Source of the DNA: Polyrhizophydium stewartii
Taxonomy: Eukaryota; Chytridiomycota; Chytridiomycetes; Rhizophydiales
Reading direction: 5' to 3'
Assembly (NCBI GenBank): GCA_027604665.1
Contig: JADGIZ010000352.1
Span: forward strand, 1-15,240
DNA: 15,240 nt
Shown: positions 6,910-15,240 of the stretch, piece by piece
How positions within the stretch are numbered: the first letter of the stretch is position 1
Layout: each line of letters starts with the position of its first letter
The notes under the pieces: generated by a model
Told to the model about the DNA's origin: nothing
What the model saw: only the letters and a program-made list of their open reading frames with translations
Database searches by the model: none
Translations under genes and position numbers: made by a program

Positions 6910-9900
6910 ATGCCGAGCTGGTCTGCGGCTGCGACGGGCACTGCGGCGCTGGACGCCGGAGCGCGCGCAGCGGGCGAGGCCGGCGCCGAAGACACCGAGC
7001 CTGCGACGCCGGACTCTCGCTTCTCGGCCACGGCGACCGTCGAGCGCAGGCCGGCGGCCGGGTCGCTGTGGGGCCGCACGCACGCGGCGCTGGTCGAGTC
7101 GCTGTGCGCCGACATGGCCGGCGCGGCGGCAGCGGCGGCGGCCGACGCCGTGCGGGCGGCAGCCACTGCAACCGCAGCGCCGGAGGGCGGTGAAGCCCCA
7201 CAGGCAGGCGCCGTCGCGACCGCCGCGCTGCATCGGCGGCTGCTCCACCAGATGCTGCCGCTTGTCGCCGAGCAGTTCCCGGCGTCTGGCTGGTTCGGAC
7301 GGTCGCGGGACGCAGCCCCGAGCGCGAGCGAGGCCACGACCGCCCTGCAGGCCTCTCGTAGCGTGCACGCGACCCAGTCGACGCTCGCCGCACTCAACTA
7401 CTCGATCTGCCTCGACGCCGCGCTGGCCCGCGACGCATCGAAGCCCGCGGCCACAGTCTCTTTGGAGCCATCGCCCCCGGCGCTGCTGGCCCACAACCGC
7501 AAGATCCGCATGCTGCTGCTTGCCCTGCTCATCACGCTGTGCCGGCGCATGGACACGTAGGCCGGCCACACTGACCCCATCTTACGTCGATGACCGACGC
7601 TGCGTGCTGATCCGCGACCGCACCGCGCAGGAGCCGCTTCCAGACCGTCTTCCTCGCGCCGGTCCTGCGCAACATTCCCTCGGCAACGAGCAGCACGTGG
7701 ACGATGGCGACCATCACGGACATGCTGTGCCACGCCTTTGTGTCGCTCATGGACCGCCTGCCGGATCTGGATCCCCGCACGCCGCTCGCCTGGCCGCCGC
7801 GGTTTGACGGGAGGATCTCGACGGCGGGGCGGCAGGCGAGGCCCCCGACGGCATCCGCCGCGGGGATCGATGCGGGCTGGTCGGTTGCGCTGGCGCTGCG
7901 CGCGCGAGAGTGCCTGCGCGACTTTCTCGTGGTGCTGCGCAACGCCGCTGGCACGTTCGACCAGCCCAAGAACGAGGCGGCGCTGGGCGTCGCCGAGGCG
8001 TTCATGCGGCGGCTGCTCAAGCTACTCGGCGCCGTGGATCGCGAGTCCAATAACATTGAGCAGCTCAAGGTGGGGATGGGCAGAGAGCCCCAAGCGGCTG
8101 CTGTAGCGACAAGAGTCAAAGGAGAGGCGGCTGATCCGTGCTCGCGACGGTGCAGATTGTCATGACGGTGTACGGCGACTGCGTGCACCTGATCCCAAGC
8201 ACCTTCCACATGCGCATGCCGCCGCGCCGCGTGCGTGTGCTGTCGCACCCGCTGCTGCTGCTCAAGCACACGCTGGTGCCGCTGGCAAGGCTGGCATCCT
8301 GGCACGCGGGGCTGCGCGCGCACGCGGCGGCGATGCTGCGCCGCATGGCGCGCGCGATGCGCAGGCATGTCAACGAGCACGCGGATGCGAGCGCGTACCC
8401 GATCTCGCTGGTCGCCGAGGGCGACGTGCTGGTGCAGGTCTGTGCGTTGGCGGATCTCGTCGCGGATGTGGTTGCTGCTGCCGCGCTCCAGCCGCCGCCG
8501 CCGCTGTCGTCGTCGCTTAACAAGCCGTCCGCGCCGGGCAGCGCATGCGACGCCGGCGGCTTGGTGCTGCTACCGGCTTCGGCCGACGCGCTGGCCGAGT
8601 GGGCCGCGCGGTGCTCGTCGCACCGCATCGTGCAGGTGTTTCTGCTGCCGCTTGTCATGCAGCTCGCCGGGAGCGAGGCAAACTGGGGAGAGTGCCAGCG
8701 GATGCTGCTGTGCCTCGTCGGCGAGGGCGAGTTCCACACCGGCAAAGTCAGGACAGCGACAGCGATACATGGCGGACAGGTGTCGACGTCACCGCAACAG
8801 CAGCAGCAGCAGCAGTTCAAGGAGCCGCGCGCGAGCCCGTGGCTGCGCGACTGCATCATCAAGTGGCTCGTGACGCTCGCATGCCACCGTACGGCGGCCG
8901 TACCCGCGGGATCGGTCGACTCTGCGGCCGAGCACAGCGCCATGCTGTCCAAGATGCCGACGGCCGAGGCGGGACTCAACGCACGCATCTTTGCAGCGCG
9001 GGCGCTGGGGTCGATGGCGCCGAGCAGCCGCTCAGTGGTGCACTGCCTGGCGTCGCTGTTCGACGACCCGGCGCCGCGGCTGCGCGCGCATGTGGCAGCA
9101 GCCGTTTCCGTCGCGGGGCTCAACGTCGCGTCGACCGATCCGGCGCACACGGCGTGCTTGCACGACATGGCGGGGGCGTGCCGGTGGGCCGACGCGCGGT
9201 GCAGCACTGCGGGGTACCGCCCGCGTGTGCCGTCGCCGTTTGGGATGCTGCTGGCGTTCCTGGACGACTGCGTGCTCGCGCAGCCCGCGTCGGCGCTGAG
9301 CGAGCGCGAGTGCGAGGCCGTCGGGATGTGGGCGCTGCATGCGACGCGGCACATCATGGCCGCATGCCGCATCTTTGCACGCGGGCCCGCTGGGCGGCGG
9401 GCCGCCGAGCGGTTCATGGTCGAGATCTCGGCGCGGCGGATTCGTGCTGCGCAGGGGCCGGCGGGCGAGATGCACCGCCATGCGCTCGCGGCCGCCGCGG
9501 CCGGCGCGCTCGAGGGATCGTGGGCACCGACGACCGCTGCAGGCGCAGTGCCGCCGCTGTGCGACGCCGCCGTGCTGCGCGCCGCCGCGCCCGTGCTGTG
9601 GACGCTGCGCCACGACGCGTCGGCGGCAGTGCGCGTCGTGTGCGTTGCGACAGTCGCCCGCGTGCTCGGCTCTGGCACCGACACATCCGCGGCGCTGGCC
9701 TGGCGCGACCCGGCCGCGGCGGCAGCCCCGCTGCTCGCGCTGCTCTATGCGCTCGTGCGCGGCGCGGCGCGGCCGCCGCAAGACAACCCAGCCCGCTTCG
9801 AGCCCATGGACGACGCAGACCGCGATCCCGCGCTGGCTCGCCTGTGCCGTGCAACACTCGCCCATGGCGCGCGGTACCACGCACTGGCGTTGTCTCTGCC

Positions 9901-12900
9901 CGCCGACGAGGCGGACCTGGATCCGCCCGAAGATGCCGCGCCTCCGCAGCCTGACCCACATCAGCAAGAGACCCGACCATCGCCGACTGCGCCAGTTGCC
10001 TCGATTGCGCCGGTTAAACCACACTCAACTCCCGCGACCCAGCCCCTGACGCCCATCTCGACGCCACTTGGACCTCAACCAGCGCCGGACCCGGCGCCGC
10101 CGCTGGCCTCAAAGGCCCCATCACCGCCTGCCGCAGATCTGCCTGTGGCGGTGGCGGCAGACCCTGTCAGCCGCATAGACGACTCGACAGTCCGGATCCT
10201 GGACGAGGAGGCCGCCGAGACGGCTGCCGACCGCGCGTTCATCGAGTCCATCTACGCAGGCATCGAGCAGCGCATCGGCCGCGCGAGCGTATCTGCTCAT
10301 GCGACCCACGTCTCTGCGCCGGTTCCCGATGTGCCAGCGCCATCCAATCCACAAAGGCATTCGCAGCCGCCGCAGCCGCCACCGCAACCGCTGTCTGCGC
10401 CTCAGCCGCAGCCTCAGCCGCAGCCGCCACTTCAACCAAGCCAGACTCACCGTCACCACCAGCAACAGCATCAACAGCAGCCGCCGCAGCAGCCAAGAGT
10501 CAAGCCTGCGCCGCTGCTTCCCCTCCCGGATCGACTCGATCAGCAGCATCGCACATCAACACGCCCAGGCCGCTCAGCAACGATGCAGCCACAGCCCCGC
10601 ATCCCCTCCGCATCAACTTCCACACGCGAGGACCCAGTGCTGCGGCGCGCCAGCACGCACGGCGCGCACGACCTGTCCCTCGCGCGAGCGTTTCTCGACG
10701 ACGCCTTCCGGTCGCTGGAGCTGCCATCGGCCGTGGCTGCCGCGGCCCTCGGCACCGACAGGCCCGACCCGGCCTCGGCGTTTGCGGCCTCGATTGGCAT
10801 TGGCAGCACGGCTCCAGCGGTCAACAAGGACGGCGCGGCCGTGCTGCCACCCGAGTCCAACCAAGTCCAGACCGCCGACAACGAGGACGCCAGAAGCAAC
10901 GAGCTTCGCCGCGGCCGCGTTGACGACGAAGATGAGGAAGCGGACGACGATGCCGGCAACAGGACGTCCTTTACGCACGCGCTCGAGCGCGTCGTGACGG
11001 ACCACCGCGTGCGGCTGGCCTCGATCGAGACCGACATGCGGTTCGAGCGCGTGGTGCCTGCGCGCGTGTTCACTGCAGGAACCGCGGTGACGGGCGGCAT
11101 CCAGATGAGCACCGAAGCGAGTGAGAGCCACACGGGCAGCGGCGGCGGCGGCGCGACGGAGCCGCTGTCGGCCACGAGCGACGGGCCCGACGCCGACGCG
11201 CGGCCGCTGATTGACGAGCTGCGCACGGCGGCGCGGCACATGACGGACGTTGTGGGCGAGATGGTGGCCGCGTCCGTGTCGGCGACACCGGCGGCGACGC
11301 CCGCCGCGGGCACGTTTGCGGCGCAGCCGGCCGGCGCCGGCACGATGGACCGCGGCGGCAGCATCCTCGACGAGCTGGACGCCCTGATGGCCGGCCACCG
11401 CCGGCTGCTCGACGACGGGCCCGCGGTGCAGAGCCCGCGCGGGATGGGCTTTGACGATCTGGTCGGCGATCTCGGCCTGCAGGCCGTCCGCGGCATCCTC
11501 GGCGACCACGGCGATGCCGAGGCGTACGACGAGGAACTGGCCGACTCGCTCAAGTCGAGCGCGCGCAGGATGTCGGACAGGATGAGCGACCTCGTTGCGG
11601 GCATGAGCCCCATCTCGCCGCAGATGCCTAGCCACACGCGGCTGTCGGCGCTGCACGACGTGGACGAGGTGCATGCCGAGGCGGATGCGGCTGCGCCGAT
11701 GCTGCCGCAGCTGGCCCAGCAGCCTTTGGCGCCGCGGCCCGTGCAACCGCTGCTGCGGGTGCCGATACCGCCCCCGCCGCTTCCGCCTCAAGCACGGCCG
11801 AGCGCGACATCAGCAGATGTCAGCACACTGGCGCGGCAGCCCAGCGGCGTGCGGACGCGGCTGCCGGACGTTGTTGCAGCCACGGCGTCCACGGCGGCAG
11901 GAGTTGATGCAGCAGCCGCGACGCCGCGCAAGTCGGCATCAGCCCGGCGGGACATGACGCCGCGCACAAGCACGCCCAAGCCTTCGCCCGGAGCGCGAGC
12001 GAGCACCACGCGGCCAAGCCCCAACTACGAGTCCGAGGCCATTGCGGACGATTCCATGGTAGTCGAGGAGCTGCAGTCGGCGGATCTGGTGACGGAGCCG
12101 CCGGCGACGCCGCTTGGGCAGCGAGAGGCCGCGCGGCGGGGACTTGACGCGTTTCTCGAGATGCGCACGCTGCCCATGACCGCGGCGGCGGCGACGCCCA
12201 CGGCGCTGCTGCCGGATCCAAACGCCGTCTCGGCAAGGCGGCCCGCGGCTCCGCTGCTTGCGGCTGCGCCTGCTGCGCGGTCGTCCGAGACGGCTCGCGG
12301 CGTCACCCGGGCCGCATCGGGCGGCGGGTCCGAGCGCGGGCGAGAGGCTTCGACGACCGCGCGCACCGCGCAGCAGCCGGCCGCGGCCGTGCCAGCGCCG
12401 GTTCCTGCAGCGCTGCCTCAGCGGATGCCGTCTCCGCCTGCTGCTGGACAAGCGGGCGACGCGGCCAACGCCCACGCAGCCGGCGACGACGCGGTGCTTG
12501 GCGCAGGGGCCGCGTCGTTTGTGATCCACAGCGCCGAGCCGCTGTTGACGCCCATGGTCGGCGGGCGAATGCAGGCAGCGATGGAGCTGGTGCTGCGGCA
12601 CTTGGTGTTTGACACTGTGCAGAAGCAGACGATCGACTATATGGAGCTGCACGGCGACGGGCTTGCGTACGGCAGCATGCGGGCGCTAGCTGCGCTGCCG
12701 AGCAAGGCGGCCGCGCCGCGAGGACTCGGCACGATGCGGCGAGATGGGATGCCGCGGTCATTGTCGGCGCCGCAGGACGCTGCGGACGGGCTCGGAGCAT
12801 GGTCGTCATCGCCGTCGCCGTCTCTGGTGAACACGTCGTCGTCGTCGTCGGGGTCGCCTTCGGGGTCGTCTGGGTCGTCGTCTGGATCGTCCGACTTTGT

Positions 12901-13826
12901 GGTGCGCGAGGCGCTGCATCCGGTGCTCAAGGAGGTGTTCCGGCTTGACCAATCGCTGTTCATGGTTGCGTGTGACGAGGCCGGGGTGGCGAGCGCGGAT
13001 CTGGGCGGGGCGATGGCAGCGGCGGCAGGAGGTGGGACGGGGATGCGCAGCAAGCTCGCAGCCTGGTGAGTGCGATTGTTGGCGGCTAGGCGGGCTCGAG
13101 TGACGGCGGGGGGGGAGAGGCGCACGAGGCGGCTGACGCAGGCGGGCGTGCAGGCTGCGCGGGCTGGCGCAGGTGCACCAGCACCTTGTGCCGCTGTCGC
13201 GCACGCTGTTCCGGGTCGAGCAGCAGATGGGGGCTCGGGTGACGGTGGCGCAGGCGCTGGTGATTGTGCGGGACCAGATCGCGGTGGGCCGGATGGCGAG
13301 CGGGGCGCTGCCGCGCACGGCGGAGCGGGGACTGGAGCTTCTCAAGACGGCGCTGGCCGGGGGCAGCGAGCTGGCGCTCGCGGGGGTCGAGGCGCACCGG
13401 CCGCGGTCTGTGTCTGCGTCCGCGGCGGCGGCAGCGTCTGCGCCAGCGAGCAGGCGGAGCAGCGGCGGCGGGGGCAGCGGCAGCGGCGGCGGCGGCGGCG
13501 GCAGGTGCGGCGGAGGCGGAGGCGGCTGCTGTCCCTGCGCATGCCGCTGCTGCTGCTGCGCCTGCGCCTGCTGCGCCTGCTGCGCCTGCTGGAGGGCCTG
13601 CTGCTGCTCAAACTGCTGCTGCAGCAACAGCGGGTTCACGACCGTCTGCGACCCGCCTTGCCGGCCGATCATCCTGACGCGGGAAAGTTGCGCACAAACA
13701 GAGGGCGACTGTGTGTGTATTTGGGGGGGGGGGCGACGGCACGGCCACGGACACAGAGCGGCGGCGCTCTCCGGTGCGGGCGCAGACGCAGCGCCGGCGC
13801 AGCGCCGGCACCGGCGTCGCGAATAA
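6910..13826 (+). CDS. Giant HEAT/ARM-like protein of unknown family with disordered middle, 4 exons
   Basis: Exons are 6910-7556, 7631-8069, 8156-13065 and 13154-13826. The introns (74, 86 and 88 bp; GTAGGC..GCAG, GTGGGG..GCAG, GTGAGT..GCAG) keep phase, giving about 2,222 residues. Residues about 90 to 930 are dense in amphipathic helix pairs of HEAT/ARM type, for example LNARIFAARALGSMA with DPAPRLRAHVAAAVSVAGL (about 633-685), and SAAVRVVCVATVARVL near 860. A 7-Gln run is at 8795-8815. From about 950 it is disordered and Pro/Gln/Ala/Ser-rich, with acidic patches (DDEDEEADDD) and short helices (FIESIYAGIEQRIG, SILDELDALMAGHRRLL). The C-terminus is helical again (MELVLRHLVFDTVQKQTIDY; LRGLAQVHQHLVPLSRTLF). 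The start is uncertain: an alternative ATG at 6864 would need another intron. The stop is also uncertain because exon 4 enters a triplet-repeat tract. I recognise no specific family; a scaffold role is only a guess. Confidence 0.75.
10336..10500. repeat. Pro/Gln-rich low-complexity coding tract
   Basis: Within exon 3 of the giant plus-strand gene, repeated ccgcag, cagcct and caacag units encode alternating Pro-Gln and Gln-His runs. This forms part of the disordered middle of the protein. Similar low complexity appears on the antisense strand but has no independent coding support. Confidence 0.65.
12827..12893. repeat. Ser/Gly-rich tcg/tcgtcg tract
   Basis: Runs of tcg and ggg/gga-tcg codons encode a Ser/Gly linker in the giant protein, directly before the helical segment FVVREALHPVLKEVF. 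It probably acts as a flexible hinge between the disordered middle and the C-terminal helical region. Confidence 0.65.
13440..13640. repeat. GC-rich triplet-repeat tract (ggc/gcg then tgc/ctg)
   Basis: A ggc-type repeat passes into ctg/tgc-type repeats near 13527. The plus strand reads as Gly then Cys, Ala-rich, or Leu-rich in its three frames; the minus strand reads as Gln then Pro. The tract lies in the last exon of the giant plus-strand gene, so the protein's C-terminus depends on which frame is used or on an unseen intron. Confidence 0.7.
13711..13733. repeat. GT microsatellite and 11-G homopolymer
   Basis: A short gtgtgtgt run is followed a few bases later by eleven consecutive G. This lies near the 3' end of the giant plus-strand gene. 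The homopolymer is a probable site of length variation or sequencing error and, if coding, would shift the frame. Confidence 0.7.
13787..13808. repeat. Perfect 11-bp tandem duplication
   Basis: The unit cgcagcgccgg occurs twice head to tail, followed by ccggcg-type palindromic sequence. It lies in the putative 3' end/UTR of the giant plus-strand gene, just before the convergent CE4 gene. An 11-bp unit would break a reading frame, which favours a non-coding position. Confidence 0.7.
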
Positions 13827-13932
13827 TCAAGGCGGCGGGATCTCCCCCACACTGCGAGCCAGATGAGGGGGGTTGAAGATAAGATGGTGATGAGGGAGGG
13901 AAGAGAGGGGAGGGAGGCGCATCGCAGCGGGT
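13827..13932. other. Short convergent intergenic region
   Basis: About 106 bp separate the provisional stop of the giant plus-strand gene from the stop of the minus-strand CE4 gene. It contains a purine-rich stretch (gatgagggagggaagagaggggagg). No canonical AATAAA is visible on either strand. Both 3' UTRs must fit or overlap here. Confidence 0.5.
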
Positions 13933-15179
13933 TCAGAAGAAGACGGCGTAGGCAGCGACAATGGCCGCGGCGACGGCGGTGGCGACGGTGGCGGACTCGA
14001 GGGCCGAGCCGGCGTTGGAGCCCTTGCCCGAGCCGGTGCCTGAACCCGAGCCCGAGCCGGTGCTGCCGGGCTTGGACGACTGGGTGAGCGACGACGGGTC
14101 GAGGTTGATGGCGCGCGAGGTGTCGTTCCAGGCGCACGAAGCGTCCGTGCACAGGCACTTGCAGGCGACAGAGTCCCACCACAGCGTGTCGCACGTGTCC
14201 GGGATGAAGCACTTTGAGCCGACACGGTTGGGCACGGGGTTCGACAGGCTCGGGTACGACTCGGGGCAGCCGTAGCACGAGCGGATGGTTCCGTTGGGCA
14301 GGTTGCAGGTCTCGAAGCCGGTGGTGCTCAGGCCGTTGCAGATGTTGGTCGGCGGGGCCGGGTTGCGGGTGCACTGCATGTACGGCTGCGAGGCGAGCTG
14401 CGACGCCGGGACGGGGTTGCGCATGTACTGCACGAGCTGGTACGTGGTGACCATCCATGTATCGGGCTTGGACATGAAGTAGTCGAGGGCCTGGCGCACC
14501 ATGGCGGCCTTGCCGGTGCCGTCCGGGATCGAGGGCGGCACGGCGGGGCCGATCCAGATCGGGTGCGTGTAGATGCCAAACGGCGCGCGGTTGCCGTTGT
14601 AGTGCCTGTCAAACGTGGACGTGAGGTCGTTGAGGATCGTGGACGTGGACGCCGGAGCCGTGATGCTCGGGTCGTTGTAGGGGTCCATCAGGTGGGGCGA
14701 CGAGCCCGAGGCACCGTAGAGCGGGACCTCCCACATGCCGGGGACCTTGAGGCCCTTGTTGCAGAGGCCAATGAGGCCCAGGCAGTCGTTGACGGGGCCA
14801 TTGTCGAGCGTGTAGGGCCACACGGCGTCGTTGTCCTGGGCCGACATGGACGACTCGTACTCAAAGCCCATCTGCTGCAGCATCTTGAGCGAGTCGGCCG
14901 TGTAGTTGAGGAACGGGTAGCGGAAGCCGCGGATCTGGCCGCGCGGGACGCCGCCGTACGTGCTCATGTAGGCGCGGTTGCCCTCGATCTCGGCGTACGT
15001 GCCCGTGAAGGGCGACGTGTGGGTGATGGTGTGGTCGGCAATCTCGTTGCCGGCCGCGTACCACTGCGTGATCAGGAGCGGGTCCGAGTAGAAGACCTGG
15101 GCGAACCATGTGGCGCGGGCGGGGCAGCCGTTGGGGTTCTTTCGGTTCGAGAACAGGCCGTTGGCCTGCGGCCAGACCT
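13933..15179 (-). CDS. CE4 polysaccharide (chitin) deacetylase-like protein, GPI-type, 3' exon only (5' partial)
   Basis: This is the last exon of a carbohydrate esterase 4 (NodB-fold) protein, about 415 residues in the window. Visible family motifs are NRKNPNGCPARATWF, the metal-binding HTITH (about 15033-15019), RGFRYPF (about 14922-14911), PGMWEVPLY, and YTHP with the catalytic-type His (about 14565). The TFDD motif that supplies the metal Asp and general base should lie in an upstream exon beyond the window. After the catalytic domain come 11 Cys within about 85 residues (CYGCPESYP, CKCLCTDASC), a Ser/Gly linker, and a C-terminal hydrophobic segment (ATVATAVAAAIVAAYAVFF). That layout is typical of a GPI-anchor signal. 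Members deacetylate chitin oligomers or related wall polymers at the cell surface. The exon start at 15179 is chosen from the CAG at 15182-15180 and from the lack of family sequence upstream. Confidence 0.88.
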
Positions 15180-15240
15180 CTGGCGGGCGCAAGCGCAGGC
15201 GCAGGCGCAGGTGCAGGATGGATGTGTTGTGGGGGCGGGG
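15180..15240 (-). other. 3' end of a probable intron of the CE4 gene (partial)
   Basis: On the minus strand this reads as a pyrimidine/GC-rich hexanucleotide repeat (cctgcg units) ending in CAG immediately before the CE4 exon. Translated in frame it would give only Leu-Arg repeats and not the TFDD region expected about 15 residues before NRKNPNGC, so I treat it as intron. The 5' end lies outside the window. Confidence 0.55.

Noticed and set aside
6128..7393. Upstream extension of the minus-strand ankyrin frame (open to 7393)
   Set aside because: It is antisense to BRK1 and to the first exon of the giant gene, is Arg/Pro/Ser-rich and has no repeat of the domain pattern. GC-rich DNA keeps such frames open.
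8795..8815. Seven-Gln run as a sign of a separate domain
   Set aside because: It is a short pure CAG/CAA run inside otherwise continuous helical coding sequence; probably a loop insertion.
8116..9684. 522-codon minus-strand frame
   Set aside because: It mirrors the well-supported plus-strand HEAT-like coding exon; its Ser/Ala/Thr/Arg composition with isolated Cys/His is typical of an antisense shadow.
10540..11791. Two long minus-strand frames (365 and 392 codons)
   Set aside because: They are antisense shadows of exon 3 of the giant plus-strand gene, without domain-like segments.
12806..14458. 550-codon minus-strand frame as one gene
   Set aside because: It crosses the CE4 gene in the wrong frame and the antisense of the giant gene. 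Only its short stretch from 13672 deserves a second look, reported separately.

Overview
The window is GC-rich, compact, intron-containing eukaryotic DNA, best explained as the genome of a zoosporic (chytrid-like) fungus. Three things point there. Introns are short (about 59-176 bp) with GT..AG ends. A BRK1 subunit of the SCAR/WAVE actin-nucleation complex is present; filamentous higher fungi are generally thought to have lost this complex, while crawling chytrids keep it. There is also a GPI-type, chitin-deacetylase-like CE4 protein and a pair of divergent ankyrin-type proteins. The species assignment is inference only.

Layout, left to right. (1) 44-2425, minus: an 8-exon gene for a TUG/ASPSCR1/Ubx4-type UBX protein, a cofactor of the p97/Cdc48 ATPase. 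It was rebuilt exon by exon; all reading phases agree and give 587 residues. (2) 2589-3941, minus: a single-exon protein with an F-box-like start and ankyrin-like repeats. (3) 3942-4318: a spacer with a duplicated segment of about 50 bp and CA/CT microsatellites. (4) 4319-6127, minus: a second single-exon ankyrin-type protein that shares a tryptophan-rich N-terminal module with its neighbour, so the two look like diverged tandem paralogues. (5) 6128-6299: a 172-bp divergent promoter with a strong CCAAT box. (6) 6300-6755, plus: BRK1 in three exons. (7) About 6910 to about 13826, plus: a very large protein (roughly 2,200 residues) with an alpha-helical HEAT/ARM-like N-terminal half, a long disordered Pro/Gln/Ala-rich middle and a helical C-terminus. 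I could not assign it to a family. Its last exon runs into a GC-rich triplet-repeat tract that makes the true stop uncertain. (8) 13933 to beyond 15179, minus: the 3' part of a CE4 polysaccharide (chitin) deacetylase-like gene with a Cys-rich module and a GPI signal; its first exon(s), including the first catalytic motif, lie outside the window.

There is no operon logic, as expected for a eukaryote. Themes that can be read are actin-based motility (BRK1), p97-dependent protein handling (TUG), cell-wall modification (CE4) and lineage-expanded ankyrin proteins. The most interesting items are the BRK1 gene hidden by two introns, the shared module of the ankyrin pair, and the unassigned giant HEAT-like protein with its ambiguous repeat-bearing C-terminus. 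I saw no tRNA, rRNA, CRISPR array or recognisable transposon.
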